A DNA stretch of 64,000 nt from Agaribacterium haliotis (GCF_002312815.1 NZ_NKQJ01000010.1:143363-207362); one strand, 5' to 3'. Shown: positions 1 to 9,170, numbered from the stretch's first letter. The notes: generated by a model not told the origin, from the letters alone. Translations and numbers: made by a program.

Positions 1-285
1 ACCTTGCCAAGCGCCAAAATCAGTATTTGAACAGGTATAGACTGCGTGAAAATGATGGCGACCAACACGAGAGCGATACGCCACATCAAATAAGACATGC
101 AGGCCCACGCAGGGAAGGTCGAGCTGCAATAATTGATTGCCAAGAAATACAATATCCGGGCGTTTATCTGGCGGCGGAATTTCATCCGAAGACAACCAGC
201 GCCCGCCATCGACCTCACGCAAATAGCAATTGGCAAAAGCGTGAAAAGACGCCTGTTCTGCAATTTCTCTAGAAGTTAAGGTCAC
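1..285 (-). CDS. IucA/IucC-family NIS siderophore synthetase, N-terminal fragment
   Basis: Only the first 95 codons are in the window; the gene continues off the left edge. The translation begins VTLTSREIAEQASFHAF and continues ANCYLREVDGGRWLSSDE. This pattern (IAE-x-A, then NCYLRE and G-x-W) is what I recall from the N-terminus of AsbA-type NIS synthetases, which join citrate to an amine or alcohol in NRPS-independent siderophore synthesis. A later VGRHHFH stretch also fits. A TGA lies two codons upstream, so the GTG at 285 is the first possible start; no strong ribosome site is visible. A Fur box about 45-65 bp upstream implies iron repression. The family call is fairly sure; the AsbA-like subtype rests on less than a fifth of the protein. 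Confidence 0.75.
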   Translation of the reverse strand, partial: MTLTSREIAEQASFHAFANCYLREVDGGRWLSSDEIPPPDKRPDIVFLGNQLLQLDLPCVGLHVLFDVAYRSRVGRHHFHAVYTCSNTDFGAWQG

Positions 286-330
286 AACTCAATCCAAACC
301 GATGTGTTTATCTACCCAAACAATACTGCA

Positions 331-349
331 TGATAATAATTCTCATTAA
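331..349 (-). promoter_or_regulatory. Predicted Fur box upstream of the siderophore synthetase
   Basis: The + strand reads TGATAATAATTCTCATTAA, very close to the 19-bp Fur consensus built from GATAAT/ATTATC hexamers. It lies between the end of the MATE gene and the GTG of the NIS synthetase, where that gene's promoter is expected. Repression by Fe-Fur is an inference. Confidence 0.8.
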
Positions 350-480
350 CAGCAGTGTTACAGATGTTACACAACGAGCTGCGACAACAAGTAAAAACCC
401 GCTAGCAGCGCAATGTTGTTCACTTAAGTGCAAGCTTTGCCCCTACCATCTCGTTACATCATTAAGTGAACAGTGTTTCG

Positions 481-1857
481 CTAGCAGCGGGCCTCGAGTA
501 ATTTGTCTTGTTTAGACATGATTTTTTCCGGTCGAAAATAAATAAAAAATATAAGCGCAAGCACAAAAGTTAGTGCCTCAGCAACTGAGATGGCATAGAT
601 AAACCCGATATCGGGTAGCAATACACGAAGTAGCACAAGCAAAACAATCGGCAAAACGAGTGAGCGCGATAATGCGATTATGCTCGAATGCATGGCGCGC
701 TCTGACGACGTCAAATATGCGCTGATTAATACGTTAAAACCGTTAAATAAAAAAATTGGCCAAATCATATGCACATAGGTTTGAGTTAGTGCGAGCGCTT
801 GCTTAGCGTCATGTTCAAGAAAAAACTCAGCAACCAAGCCCTGAAAATTTAATAAGAATACAACTTGCAACAAACTGAGCACTGCGATTGAACACGCCGC
901 TAGCTTAAAAAAGGATGACACCCTGTAAACAAGGCCGGCCCCGATATTTCTACTGAACAAAACATGCATAGCATCGACAATGCCGTAGTAAATCATCAGG
1001 CTTATATATATCAGGTAATTCACCACACTAAACGCTGCAATACCTTCCGCACCGCTTTGTCGACTGATAATCCAATGAAAAACGAGGATTACAATACCTA
1101 TAGAAATCTCGTTAATAAATTCCGAGAAGCCATTGTAGATGCAAAAACCGAGCTCGGACCAAGACTTTCCTGGCCACGCAAAATGCAAGCTTGTTTTATT
1201 TGATAAAAAATGTCGAAGCAGATACAAAAGTTGTACAAGCTGCGCCAATAAGGTAGCCCAGGCCGCTGCCGTAATGCCCCAACCGAAGCCATAAATAAAC
1301 AAAAAATCAAGTGCGATATTCGTTCCAGCACCAAGCAAAAGCGCATGCATACCAAGCTCAGGCCGATTATCTGCACGAGCAAAATAATAAAGCACCAAGC
1401 CTGACAGCTGAATCAGCATCGCCAAGCATAAGACGCTGAAATACTCATCCATAAGTACAAATAACTTCTGTGGCGCGCCCAGAGCCGCAAATAACTGATG
1501 ACTAAATAACAAGGCCAGCGGACAAAGAACCAGGTTCATAGCCAATACAGCAAAAAACACCTGATTAAACACCCGGCTTGCAGAGCCATGGTCTTTTTTA
1601 CTTAGGCTGATGCTAATTTTTACTGAACCGCCGACAGCCAGCATCAATGCAACACCAAATAGCAATGCAAAATAAGGCATCAACAGGTTGATCGAAGCTA
1701 ATGCGTCAGCACCTATAAAGTTACCGACAAAAAATCCGTCGACAACGCTGGCCGTGGAAATTGCCAAAAGGCTCAAGGTCGACGGCAGTACATATCGTAA
1801 AAATGTCGAAACAATTGGCCCATTTTCAGGGTCACAGCTCAATGAAGCTGTACTCAT
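481..1857 (-). CDS. MATE-family multidrug/siderophore efflux protein
   Basis: A 458-residue, strongly hydrophobic protein with about twelve membrane segments and the two-lobed MATE layout. The N-terminal part carries DGFFVGNFIGADALASINL, a typical MATE TM1-TM2 sequence, and a related segment recurs in the second half. MATE proteins export cationic or organic compounds using Na+ or H+ gradients. Its position between a phosphopantetheinyl transferase and a NIS siderophore synthetase suggests siderophore export, which is an inference from context. The gene starts 12 bp after the preceding transferase gene and probably shares its transcript. The family call is firm; the substrate is not known. 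Confidence 0.85.
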   Translation of the reverse strand: MSTASLSCDPENGPIVSTFLRYVLPSTLSLLAISTASVVDGFFVGNFIGADALASINLLMPYFALLFGVALMLAVGGSVKISISLSKKDHGSASRVFNQVFFAVLAMNLVLCPLALLFSHQLFAALGAPQKLFVLMDEYFSVLCLAMLIQLSGLVLYYFARADNRPELGMHALLLGAGTNIALDFLFIYGFGWGITAAAWATLLAQLVQLLYLLRHFLSNKTSLHFAWPGKSWSELGFCIYNGFSEFINEISIGIVILVFHWIISRQSGAEGIAAFSVVNYLIYISLMIYYGIVDAMHVLFSRNIGAGLVYRVSSFFKLAACSIAVLSLLQVVFLLNFQGLVAEFFLEHDAKQALALTQTYVHMIWPIFLFNGFNVLISAYLTSSERAMHSSIIALSRSLVLPIVLLVLLRVLLPDIGFIYAISVAEALTFVLALIFFIYFRPEKIMSKQDKLLEARC

Positions 1858-1869
1858 AACACCTCGCTA

Positions 1870-2688
1870 CTAATACAAGTGGCTAATACAAGTGGGGCGC
1901 AAGCGCCGTGCAATAGGCAAGTTCACCTCAAACAGCCCCTCCCCCGGGAAAAACTCTTTTGTAACAAGCTTAAGATCACTGGCAACGACCTGGGATTTTA
2001 GGGCCAGTGTCAAAATATAATTTGGCGCCACATCGAACAGATAGGCTTGCCACCGGGAAATTTCATCGCTGCCATCAACGCAAGATTCAAGTCTTAACAA
2101 ATGCTGATCCGGATAACTAAATACATCGCCAGTCAAGCTTGGCCATAGCGGCTGCCCCCGGGCCTTGGCAAATGCTTCTTTTAAAGTCCATAGCTCAGCT
2201 ACTCTTCTGGCTTGCTGGCGAGGCGCCAGCTTGTTCAGGACAGCAACTTCACGGCTATCAAAATAATGCTCAGCAAAAGCCGAGTTAAAGACCGGCTTAG
2301 TAATTGGCTCAACATCAATTCCGGGCTCTACGCCACCAGCACCATGGACAACAGCAAGTGCCACTAAACCTGGCGTATGCGACAAATTAAATTTAATGGA
2401 TTGAGCGCCTGAAGGTGAAGCTAAAACAGGCTTGCCATGCCTATTTGCAGTGAAGCGCCATGCCGCCATCGGCATAGCTGGCGCATGTTGACAAAGTGCC
2501 TGGCGCAACATAAAGCGCGCCAAAACAAACTGATGACGCTGTAATTCTGAGCTCATTGCGCGACAGCGCTGACGCTCCTCGTCGGCAAGGCTGTTAAGCA
2601 TGTCATTAAACAGCGCCTTATTTTCAAGCGCTTCATTTCGGCAAAAGTAAAGCTCAATGCGAGGCTCAAGGCTGTTGCTATCTAACAA
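1870..2688 (-). CDS. Sfp/EntD-type 4'-phosphopantetheinyl transferase
   Basis: A 272-residue protein with the two signature motifs of Sfp-type transferases: GIDVEPI (Mg-binding Asp) and ELWTLKEAFAKARGQ (W-x-x-KEA). An NLSHTPGLVALAV stretch, also typical, precedes them. The enzyme moves phosphopantetheine from CoA to a serine of a carrier protein. Beside a NIS synthetase its likely target is a peptidyl or aryl carrier protein in siderophore assembly, as in petrobactin or catecholate pathways; no such carrier protein is in the window. The start is a TTG (MLDSN) 15 bp after the stop of the upstream dehydrogenase gene, with a poor ribosome site, so translation may be coupled. Family call firm, start less so. 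Confidence 0.85.
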   Translation of the reverse strand: MLDSNSLEPRIELYFCRNEALENKALFNDMLNSLADEERQRCRAMSSELQRHQFVLARFMLRQALCQHAPAMPMAAWRFTANRHGKPVLASPSGAQSIKFNLSHTPGLVALAVVHGAGGVEPGIDVEPITKPVFNSAFAEHYFDSREVAVLNKLAPRQQARRVAELWTLKEAFAKARGQPLWPSLTGDVFSYPDQHLLRLESCVDGSDEISRWQAYLFDVAPNYILTLALKSQVVASDLKLVTKEFFPGEGLFEVNLPIARRLRPTCISHLY

Positions 2689-2703
2689 AGCGGCTTTGAT
2701 CAG

Positions 2704-3912
2704 CTAGAGCAGATCAAAGCCGGGCTCTTCAACAAGCTTCCACGGCAGGCCGTATTTATTCATGTCCTGCATAAATGGATCGGGATCAAGCTGCTCCATA
2801 TTCCAAACCCCCGCCTGCATCCAACTACCTTCTAGCATCATCTTGGCGCCAATCATCGCCGGCACACCAGTGGTATAAGAAATAGCTTGCGACTGAAGCT
2901 CATTAAAACAGTCTTGATGATCTTTAACGTTGTAAACATACACGCTGCGTTTTTCACCGTTTTTAACGCCCTCGACAACACAGCCAATGCAGGTTTTGCC
3001 TTTTGTACGCGGCCCCAGCTTTGATGGGTCTGGCAGCAGGGTTTTCAAAAACTGAAGTGGTACAATTTTACTGCCGTTAAAATCAACCGGCTCGATGCCC
3101 GTCATGCCGACATTGCCAAGCACCTCAAGATGTTTTAAGTAACTATCACCAAAACTCATCCAAAACTGAGCTTTTTTTAAGCTCGGATAGTGTTTAGTCA
3201 GTGATTCCAACTCTTCGTGATACATGCGGTAGATATTGTAGCTACCAACTTCGTCAGGGCAGGTGAAACGCTGCTTGGTTGACATTGCGGCGCTTTTTAC
3301 AAACTCGCCATCTTGCCAGTGGCGACACTCAGCCGTGACTTCCCGAATATTAATCTCGGGGTTAAAGTTTGTTGCAAACGGGTAGCCGTGATCACCACCG
3401 TTAACATCGATAATATCGAGCTTATGAATTTCATCAAAATAATGCTTTGCGGCGTAAGCGGTAAACATATTTGTTGCGCCGGGGTCAAAACCGGAACCAA
3501 GCAAGGCCATCAAACCTGCTTGCTTAAATTTTTCCTGATAGGCCCACTGCCATTTATATTCAAATTTGGCGCTATCTAGCGGCTCGTAGTTTGCCGTATC
3601 AAGATAGTGCACGCCCATTTCTAAACAGGCATCCATAATCGTCAAGTCTTGATACGGCAAGGCGACATTAATCACCATAAAGGGCCTAAGCTGATCAAAG
3701 AGCCGAACAAGCTCGTCGACACTATCTGCGTCAACCTGGGCGGTTTTAATTCTTACACCACTTTGCTGATAAACCTGATCGGCAATGAATTTACACTTTG
3801 ATTCAGTTCGGCTTGCCAGAACTATCTCACCAAAGACCTCGCTTACTTGCGCACACTTATGCGCCACTACCTGGCCAACGCCGCCGGCACCTATAATAAG
3901 TACTTTTTTCAC
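2704..3912 (-). CDS. Carboxynorspermidine/carboxyspermidine dehydrogenase (saccharopine dehydrogenase family)
   Basis: A 402-residue protein beginning with an NAD(P)-binding Rossmann motif (VLIIGAGGVGQVVAHKC). It also has the saccharopine-dehydrogenase-like segments LLGSGFDPGATNMFTAY and DVNGGDHGYPFATNFNPE, which I recall from carboxynorspermidine synthases. The enzyme reductively condenses aspartate semialdehyde with putrescine or diaminopropane. The start is a GTG. It lies 28 bp downstream of speA, so the two form a polyamine unit. The partner decarboxylase (NspC) that would finish (nor)spermidine is not in the window. Confidence is high for the family and good for the polyamine role. Confidence 0.85.
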   Translation of the reverse strand: MKKVLIIGAGGVGQVVAHKCAQVSEVFGEIVLASRTESKCKFIADQVYQQSGVRIKTAQVDADSVDELVRLFDQLRPFMVINVALPYQDLTIMDACLEMGVHYLDTANYEPLDSAKFEYKWQWAYQEKFKQAGLMALLGSGFDPGATNMFTAYAAKHYFDEIHKLDIIDVNGGDHGYPFATNFNPEINIREVTAECRHWQDGEFVKSAAMSTKQRFTCPDEVGSYNIYRMYHEELESLTKHYPSLKKAQFWMSFGDSYLKHLEVLGNVGMTGIEPVDFNGSKIVPLQFLKTLLPDPSKLGPRTKGKTCIGCVVEGVKNGEKRSVYVYNVKDHQDCFNELQSQAISYTTGVPAMIGAKMMLEGSWMQAGVWNMEQLDPDPFMQDMNKYGLPWKLVEEPGFDLL

Positions 3913-3940
3913 AATCGATTCCTATGGTTTGTATTTAGAG

Positions 3941-5875
3941 CTAAACATCTTTTTCGTAGTAGGTGTAACCTTGCATGCTTGCATTAAAGCTATTAATCAT
4001 TTGCTGGCGCTCCTGCGCACTAATACGCCCATCTTTTACCGCCGCTTCAACCTTATCGCGAAAACGCAGCTTCATATTGGCAGGCTGAAATTCAACGTAC
4101 TCAAGCACATCGGCGATAGAATCACCGTGAATTTCTTTGACGAACTCAAAGCTCGAATCATCATTCAGGCGAATACTGACAACATTGGTATCGCCAAATA
4201 GATTGTGTAAATCGCCGAGTGTTTCTTGATAGGCGCCGACCAAAAATACCCCAAGATAGTATTCTTCGGCGTCTTTTAGGGAGTGCACAGGCAAGGTTTT
4301 TTTAGCGCCGTGGGCGCCAATAAAACGGTCAATTTTTCCATCGCAGTCGCAGGTTATGTCGGCGAGCACCGTGTGGCGATCGGGCTTTTCATCCAGCCTG
4401 TGCACCGGCATAACAGGAAAAAGCTGATCTATCGCCCAGCTATCGGGCAAAGATTGAAACAGACTAAAATTGCCGTAATAGATATCAGCCAGGGAATCAT
4501 CCAAGCCCTCAAGCTCGGTGGGCAGCTGCTCCATATTTTCTAATACGGCTTTAATTTGGCTTAAAACATCTAAAAATAAATTTTCACCAATTGCGCGTAA
4601 ACGCAGGCCGATGCGGCCGCGTTTAAACAGTTCCCGCAGCTCATCGCGGTAGTAGTGGGCATCGTTATAACACTCCTGAATACGTTCTGGCTTTAAGTAC
4701 TCAAGTATCTCGCGCATATTGTCGATTAAATCGTGTTTTTCATCGCGCCCGGCGGCCATTGGTAGCGCTTCAAAGCGCGTTACATCCAGTACGTTAAACA
4801 GCAAGATGGACGAGTACGCAACCGTCGCCCGCCCCGACTCGGTCACGATCGTCGGATGTGGCAGAGCATAACTATCAAGCGTTGCTTTAATGGTATCGAC
4901 GACATCTTCACAGTACTCACTGAGCGAGTAATTACGGCTTTGACCATCTTGCGAGTGTGCGCCCGTATAATCGACAGCCAGGCCACCACCGAGGTCAATA
5001 TGCGACATCGACGCGCCCTCTTTGCAGAGACTGGCGTAGTAGTGACAGGCCTCGCTAACACCTGCGCGGATATCGCGAATATTCGGTATCTGCGAGCCGA
5101 GGTGACAGTGCAGCATTTGCAGGCAGTGCAACATGTCGTGCTCTTTCAGACGATCGATCACCTGGATCATTTGTGCGCTTGATAAACCAAAGACACTGCG
5201 ATCACCGCTGGTTGAATTCCAGTAACCGCCGACCTTGGACATCATTTTTGCCCGCACACCAATACGCGGCTCAATGCCCAGAGCCCGGCTGCGCTCAATA
5301 ATGATCGGCAGCTCAGCGGGGGTTTCAATCACCAAAAAACAGGGCGTGCCCAACTTGCTTGCCTGCAAAGCAAGATCAACAAATTCTTTATCTTTATAAC
5401 CGTTGCACACAAGTAGGCTTTCTGTGCACGTTGTGCTCGCAAGTGCTGCAATCAACTCAGCCTTACTGCCAACTTCAAAACCGTGCTGATAACGCGAACC
5501 AAAATGCGCAATTTCTTCGACAATATGCGCCTGCTGGTTTACCTTGATCGGAAATACGCCGCGATAAGCCCCTCGATATTCGACCTTGCTGATCGCCTCG
5601 GCAAAGGCCTCGTTTAACTCGCGAATACTCTGGTCAATAATATTTTCAATGCGCAACAACACCGGCATATGAAGCTCGCGCACCTGCATACCGTGTATGA
5701 CCTGCAACAGCGACAAAGAACCTTGCTCAGGGTGCTTGCGATTAACAATCGCTACCTGACCTTGCTGGTTAATTTCAAAAAAGCCGTTGCCCCAGCGCTT
5801 AATACCATAACTGGCGGTGGCATCGGCGATAATCGACTCGATAGATTGTTCTAACTTAGGCACAAACTTAGACAC
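3941..5875 (-). CDS. speA: Biosynthetic arginine decarboxylase
   Basis: A 644-residue PLP enzyme matching SpeA in length and sequence. The PLP lysine is in GVFPIKVNQQ (about Lys111). Other family segments are LQMLHCHLGSQ, HIDLGGGLAVDY and TVTESGRATVAYSS-like sequence. It converts arginine to agmatine, the first step toward putrescine, in the cytoplasm. The start is the GTG of MSKFVPK. It is the first gene of a leftward run (speA, carboxynorspermidine dehydrogenase, phosphopantetheinyl transferase, MATE). Its promoter region is shared with the divergent TonB receptor and holds a Fur box, so iron control of this copy is likely. No agmatinase or agmatine deiminase gene is nearby. Confidence 0.95.
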   Translation of the reverse strand: MSKFVPKLEQSIESIIADATASYGIKRWGNGFFEINQQGQVAIVNRKHPEQGSLSLLQVIHGMQVRELHMPVLLRIENIIDQSIRELNEAFAEAISKVEYRGAYRGVFPIKVNQQAHIVEEIAHFGSRYQHGFEVGSKAELIAALASTTCTESLLVCNGYKDKEFVDLALQASKLGTPCFLVIETPAELPIIIERSRALGIEPRIGVRAKMMSKVGGYWNSTSGDRSVFGLSSAQMIQVIDRLKEHDMLHCLQMLHCHLGSQIPNIRDIRAGVSEACHYYASLCKEGASMSHIDLGGGLAVDYTGAHSQDGQSRNYSLSEYCEDVVDTIKATLDSYALPHPTIVTESGRATVAYSSILLFNVLDVTRFEALPMAAGRDEKHDLIDNMREILEYLKPERIQECYNDAHYYRDELRELFKRGRIGLRLRAIGENLFLDVLSQIKAVLENMEQLPTELEGLDDSLADIYYGNFSLFQSLPDSWAIDQLFPVMPVHRLDEKPDRHTVLADITCDCDGKIDRFIGAHGAKKTLPVHSLKDAEEYYLGVFLVGAYQETLGDLHNLFGDTNVVSIRLNDDSSFEFVKEIHGDSIADVLEYVEFQPANMKLRFRDKVEAAVKDGRISAQERQQMINSFNASMQGYTYYEKDV

Positions 5876-5959
5876 TCACTTACATGCACAGATACATCAG
5901 CCAGGCCCAGACAGGCAGGTGGCCCGCACAACTGAAGCCAGCTACAGCAAAACCACACC

Positions 5960-5981
5960 AATGAGAACCAATATCATTTGC
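5960..5981. promoter_or_regulatory. Predicted Fur box in the speA/TonB-receptor divergent promoter
   Basis: The + strand reads AATGAG, then AACCAATATC, then ATTTGC. Its reverse complement follows the pattern GCAAATGATA, N4, TTCTCATT, which is very close to the pseudomonad-type Fur consensus. It sits 85 bp upstream of the speA start and about 270 bp upstream of the receptor start, so it could control both. Confidence 0.78.
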
Positions 5982-6103
5982 AAGCTATTATTATCTATTC
6001 GCCAGACGAAACACAGCGCTATTACATTTGTTACACCCAAGTAAGACGACTATGGCGCAATCAGCATCGACAGCTTTTGTTAAATCAAGCAAGGAGCTTT
6101 GCT

Positions 6104-6142
6104 GCGCCTGCGCCTGCACCTGCACCTGCACCTGCACCTGCG
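6104..6142. repeat. CCTGCA hexanucleotide tandem repeat
   Basis: About six copies of a CCTGCA/CCTGCG unit lie in the leader between speA and the TonB receptor. The 379-bp interval (5876-6254) otherwise holds the Fur box and no convincing gene. A repeat here could vary in length by slippage and alter spacing in the receptor leader; that is an inference. Confidence 0.8.
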
Positions 6143-6254
6143 CTCTGGGCGATTTTTGTAGGCTGTGCCTTGCCGGGTACGCTTAGCCAGATGCCGCAGG
6201 CTTGACGCAGGCCGACAAGCCCATAAGCCGCGCTGAAGATGCAGTGGAAGATGA

Positions 6255-8306
6255 GTGAAAGCGCCGTCGCTGAACTATAATCAAACGATAATCAAACGAT
6301 TAACAATAAAATGGGGATTAGCCGTGAGATTGTGGCCGGCGCTACTGTGTATTTTGGCTGAGCCTGTACTGGCGGATAACAGGCTCGAACAGCTACTTAG
6401 CCTCGACTTAGAAACCCTGGTAAACACCCCCATCCAAGGGGCAACCCTGACCAATCACGACCTGTTAAGTGTGCCGTCATCGGTTACCGTCTACCACCAG
6501 CAGCAGATCCAGCAGCTCGGCGCTAATTATCTGTATGAACTTGCAGCCCTGGTACCCGGCTTTCAAGTTATACGTATGGGCGATACCCCTTACGACTACG
6601 CTTTAAGTTCGCGCGGCCGCCGCATTGCCAATGTCAGTGCTGAAATCCTTATTCTGGTCGACGGCTTGCGGGTCGATAACGCGCGCAACGCATCGGGTTT
6701 TCAAATTCTTGCGCAGATGCCACTAAATAGCATCGACAAAGTGGAGTTTATTCGCGGGCCCGGCGCGGCCATCTACGGTTCAAATGCAATGATGGGCGTA
6801 ATAAATATCAGCACGGTCGAGGGCAGCAAGCAGATATCTGCCGGGCTCGGCAACCACCAGCAGCAGCGCGTGGATTGGCAGCACCACTACAGTAACAAAA
6901 AATTAAAGCTCGACTGGCAGTTTAACTACGACAGCAGCGAAGGCGAAACATATTCGGTTGAAAGCAGCTTTGGCCCCGGGCAAATCAAAACGCAAGACCC
7001 ACAACAACAACTTTTTAGCCATATCAAGCTTGCTTACGGCAACACTCGCATGGCATTTTTAAGCAATATTAGCCGCCAGGATGACTTCTATTTTTTTGAA
7101 CGCATCAGCGATGAATTTAACTACAACGATGTGAATTATTACCGCTTAAGTGCCGAGCACAGGCTGCAACACAACAAGGCTCAACACGATTTTTCAGCGG
7201 CATTTAGCCAAACAACCGGTGAAGCGCAAACGATATTCACCAGCGATGGCGATTTTGGCCCCGGTAGCCCGGCCATGGAGGCAAGAATCCAGGGCAATTC
7301 ACTGAGCAGCCAGCTGCGCTGGCGGCTAAACCTTGAGTTATCCGATACCCAGAGCCTGCAAAGTGGCCTTGAATATCGCCACTTAGATATTCGCGACGGC
7401 TGGGCCTGGAGCAATTATCAACTCAGCGACTTAGCTGCAGGTATTATTCCACCGGCGTATTACGGCGAACAAAGCAAAAACACCATTATTCAAGGCCAGA
7501 TGCAGCAGGATATTTACGGCGCCTATGTGCAGCATCAAAGCCTGTGGTTTGAACACAGCCAACTTGTCGCGGGCCTGCGTTACGATTATTTTTCAGGATC
7601 TGGGCACAAATACAGCCCCCGCCTGACCTGGGTACAACACCTCAGCGAACAACAATCGATTAAACTACTTTACAACGAGGCCTTTCGTGCACCAACGGCA
7701 GCTGAGCGGCGCATCGTCAATGCACCAGGTATCAGCGGCAATGATCAGCTTGAACCGGAAAATGTAAAGACTCTGGAATTAAGTTGGCAGTTAAGTTTGG
7801 CGCAGCACTACCTGCAATTTAGCATCTATGAAAACCAGTTTGACAACGCAATTTTGCAGATCACCGAAAGCAACGGCAATCGCGTCTATGCCAATCAAGA
7901 TCAGGATAAATCCAACGGCGCCGAATTCGAGTACAGCTGGCAACTCAGTCAAGCTCAGCAGCTGAGTTTGAACTTAAGTTATTTAGCAAACAAACCTGAA
8001 CAGAGCTTTCGCGATGCCGATGAATTTGCCTCGTTTATCTGGAATTTAAACAAAGGTCGATGGAACCTAAATAGCAGCGTGATTTTTCAAGGCGAGCGCC
8101 AACTCACCAGCGGCGAAAAAACGGACAACTACACTGTATTCAACGCCAAACTACAATATCAACTGCAAACAAATTGGCTGTTGACACTAGAGGGGAAAAA
8201 CCTGGCCGACAAGCAGTATTACACCCCCGCCCACGGCCTACAGCCGAGTACGGGAGTGATTAACCAGGGCAGACGAGTCAGCATTGGTCTGCGCTATATC
8301 TATTAA
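6255..8306 (+). CDS. TonB-dependent outer-membrane receptor
   Basis: A 683-residue receptor. After a signal peptide ending ILAEPVLA-DNR there is a plug domain (VPSSVTVYHQQQIQQLG, then IEFIRGPG-like VEFIRGPGAAIYGSNAMMG). A 22-strand-type barrel follows, ending in the aromatic residue of SIGLRYIY. It imports a ligand, probably a ferric siderophore, with energy from TonB. The GTG at 6255 follows directly after an in-frame TGA. A second in-frame GTG at 6324, preceded by GGGG, gives a shorter and more typical signal peptide (MRLWPALLCILA) and is a credible alternative start. The Fur box upstream and the siderophore genes opposite support an iron role. The exact ligand cannot be read from sequence. 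Confidence 0.88.
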   Translation: MKAPSLNYNQTIIKRLTIKWGLAVRLWPALLCILAEPVLADNRLEQLLSLDLETLVNTPIQGATLTNHDLLSVPSSVTVYHQQQIQQLGANYLYELAALVPGFQVIRMGDTPYDYALSSRGRRIANVSAEILILVDGLRVDNARNASGFQILAQMPLNSIDKVEFIRGPGAAIYGSNAMMGVINISTVEGSKQISAGLGNHQQQRVDWQHHYSNKKLKLDWQFNYDSSEGETYSVESSFGPGQIKTQDPQQQLFSHIKLAYGNTRMAFLSNISRQDDFYFFERISDEFNYNDVNYYRLSAEHRLQHNKAQHDFSAAFSQTTGEAQTIFTSDGDFGPGSPAMEARIQGNSLSSQLRWRLNLELSDTQSLQSGLEYRHLDIRDGWAWSNYQLSDLAAGIIPPAYYGEQSKNTIIQGQMQQDIYGAYVQHQSLWFEHSQLVAGLRYDYFSGSGHKYSPRLTWVQHLSEQQSIKLLYNEAFRAPTAAERRIVNAPGISGNDQLEPENVKTLELSWQLSLAQHYLQFSIYENQFDNAILQITESNGNRVYANQDQDKSNGAEFEYSWQLSQAQQLSLNLSYLANKPEQSFRDADEFASFIWNLNKGRWNLNSSVIFQGERQLTSGEKTDNYTVFNAKLQYQLQTNWLLTLEGKNLADKQYYTPAHGLQPSTGVINQGRRVSIGLRYIY

Positions 8307-8340
8307 CGAACAACGCTTAATAAACTAACCGTCTTTACCA

Positions 8341-8838
8341 TCAACGCAAGTCAACTGGCTCCAATCTAGCGAGATCTTCAAGAGGCAGCTCATCTATTGT
8401 TGCAATAGTTAACTCGTTATTTTCTGTTGCAGAAACATTGATAAGAGAGTTATCAATACGCGGAGGTAGTTTATACATAGCACCTGTAGCAGGGTCGACA
8501 ATCAACATGCCAATCAAACCACCAAAGATAATATTGCCCCAGTACCAGCCGTCTAGGCTTGCCGAAAAAGTATATGTTTTATCTTCATAACCTTCATGGC
8601 TTAAAATCAGCGTATATTTAGCAGATTTAAAGTAGCCGCTCGATGCTTTCAAATTTACAACGGCAGGTGTTGTCCCAGAGTGAACACTTTTACCCTGTGC
8701 GTCTTTAATTATAAAACTAGATGAATCCGGAGTACTTGAGATGGTAACAGGGTACTCAGTTTTACTCACAATACTAGAGCAAGAGCTTAAAGCCAGAACA
8801 GACACTAAAGAAATCGACAACTTAGGTAAAAACTTCAC
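8341..8838 (-). CDS. Small lipoprotein with a PEGA-like domain
   Basis: A 165-residue predicted lipoprotein. From the GTG at 8838 it reads VKFLPKLSISLVSVLALSS followed by Cys, a good lipobox. The frame stays open upstream to a TTG at 8901, but that start would put an unlikely 21-residue extension before the signal peptide. The mature part has a beta-rich segment (VTISSTPDSSSFIIKDAQG, later THEGYEDKTY-like SHEGYEDKTYTF) that resembles PEGA-type domains. A short hydrophobic Gly-rich stretch (GNIIFGGLIGMLIVDPATG) is typical of a family of small gammaproteobacterial lipoproteins. I know no function for it. It ends 34 bp from the receptor's end (convergent). Confidence 0.7.
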   Translation of the reverse strand: MKFLPKLSISLVSVLALSSCSSIVSKTEYPVTISSTPDSSSFIIKDAQGKSVHSGTTPAVVNLKASSGYFKSAKYTLILSHEGYEDKTYTFSASLDGWYWGNIIFGGLIGMLIVDPATGAMYKLPPRIDNSLINVSATENNELTIATIDELPLEDLARLEPVDLR

Positions 8839-9170
8839 GATAAACAAACCAAAATTAATTAAACAGAAGTCTGTTCTGCAACAATTGCGAACAGAAAACA
8901 ACCACCACTGTTAAGGAGTAAGAGATTTACAAACAGGGGAATAAAGCGAGAGCAGTTAAACCTTATGATTTAAGGCCTAACTTACTCGAAGATAAAGTAT
9001 AGGAACGACGTCAAATACTTAAAATAATTATGCCAAATAAAAAAAACAAATGCCAGCCAGCATTTACGTATTGCAGAGCGGCATCAACCGAAATTACGAA
9101 GATATTACCGAGACAAGATCAAAAAACACCCGCTAAAATCTGTACTGACCAAAAAACAAACTAACCGGCC
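8839..9170. other. AT-rich intergenic stretch without a recognisable gene
   Basis: This interval between the lipoprotein start and the element tip near nnrS is AT-rich and has no supported reading frame or RNA. It presumably holds the lipoprotein promoter; I see no convincing -35/-10 pair. Confidence 0.5.

Noticed and set aside
27..272. An 81-codon + strand frame at the left edge
   Set aside because: It lies opposite the siderophore synthetase start, which has recognisable family sequence; the + frame has none.
5978..6205. A + strand frame with an Ala-Pro repeat before the TonB receptor
   Set aside because: The repeat is the CCTGCA tract; the frame begins inside the Fur box region with no ribosome site and no family match.
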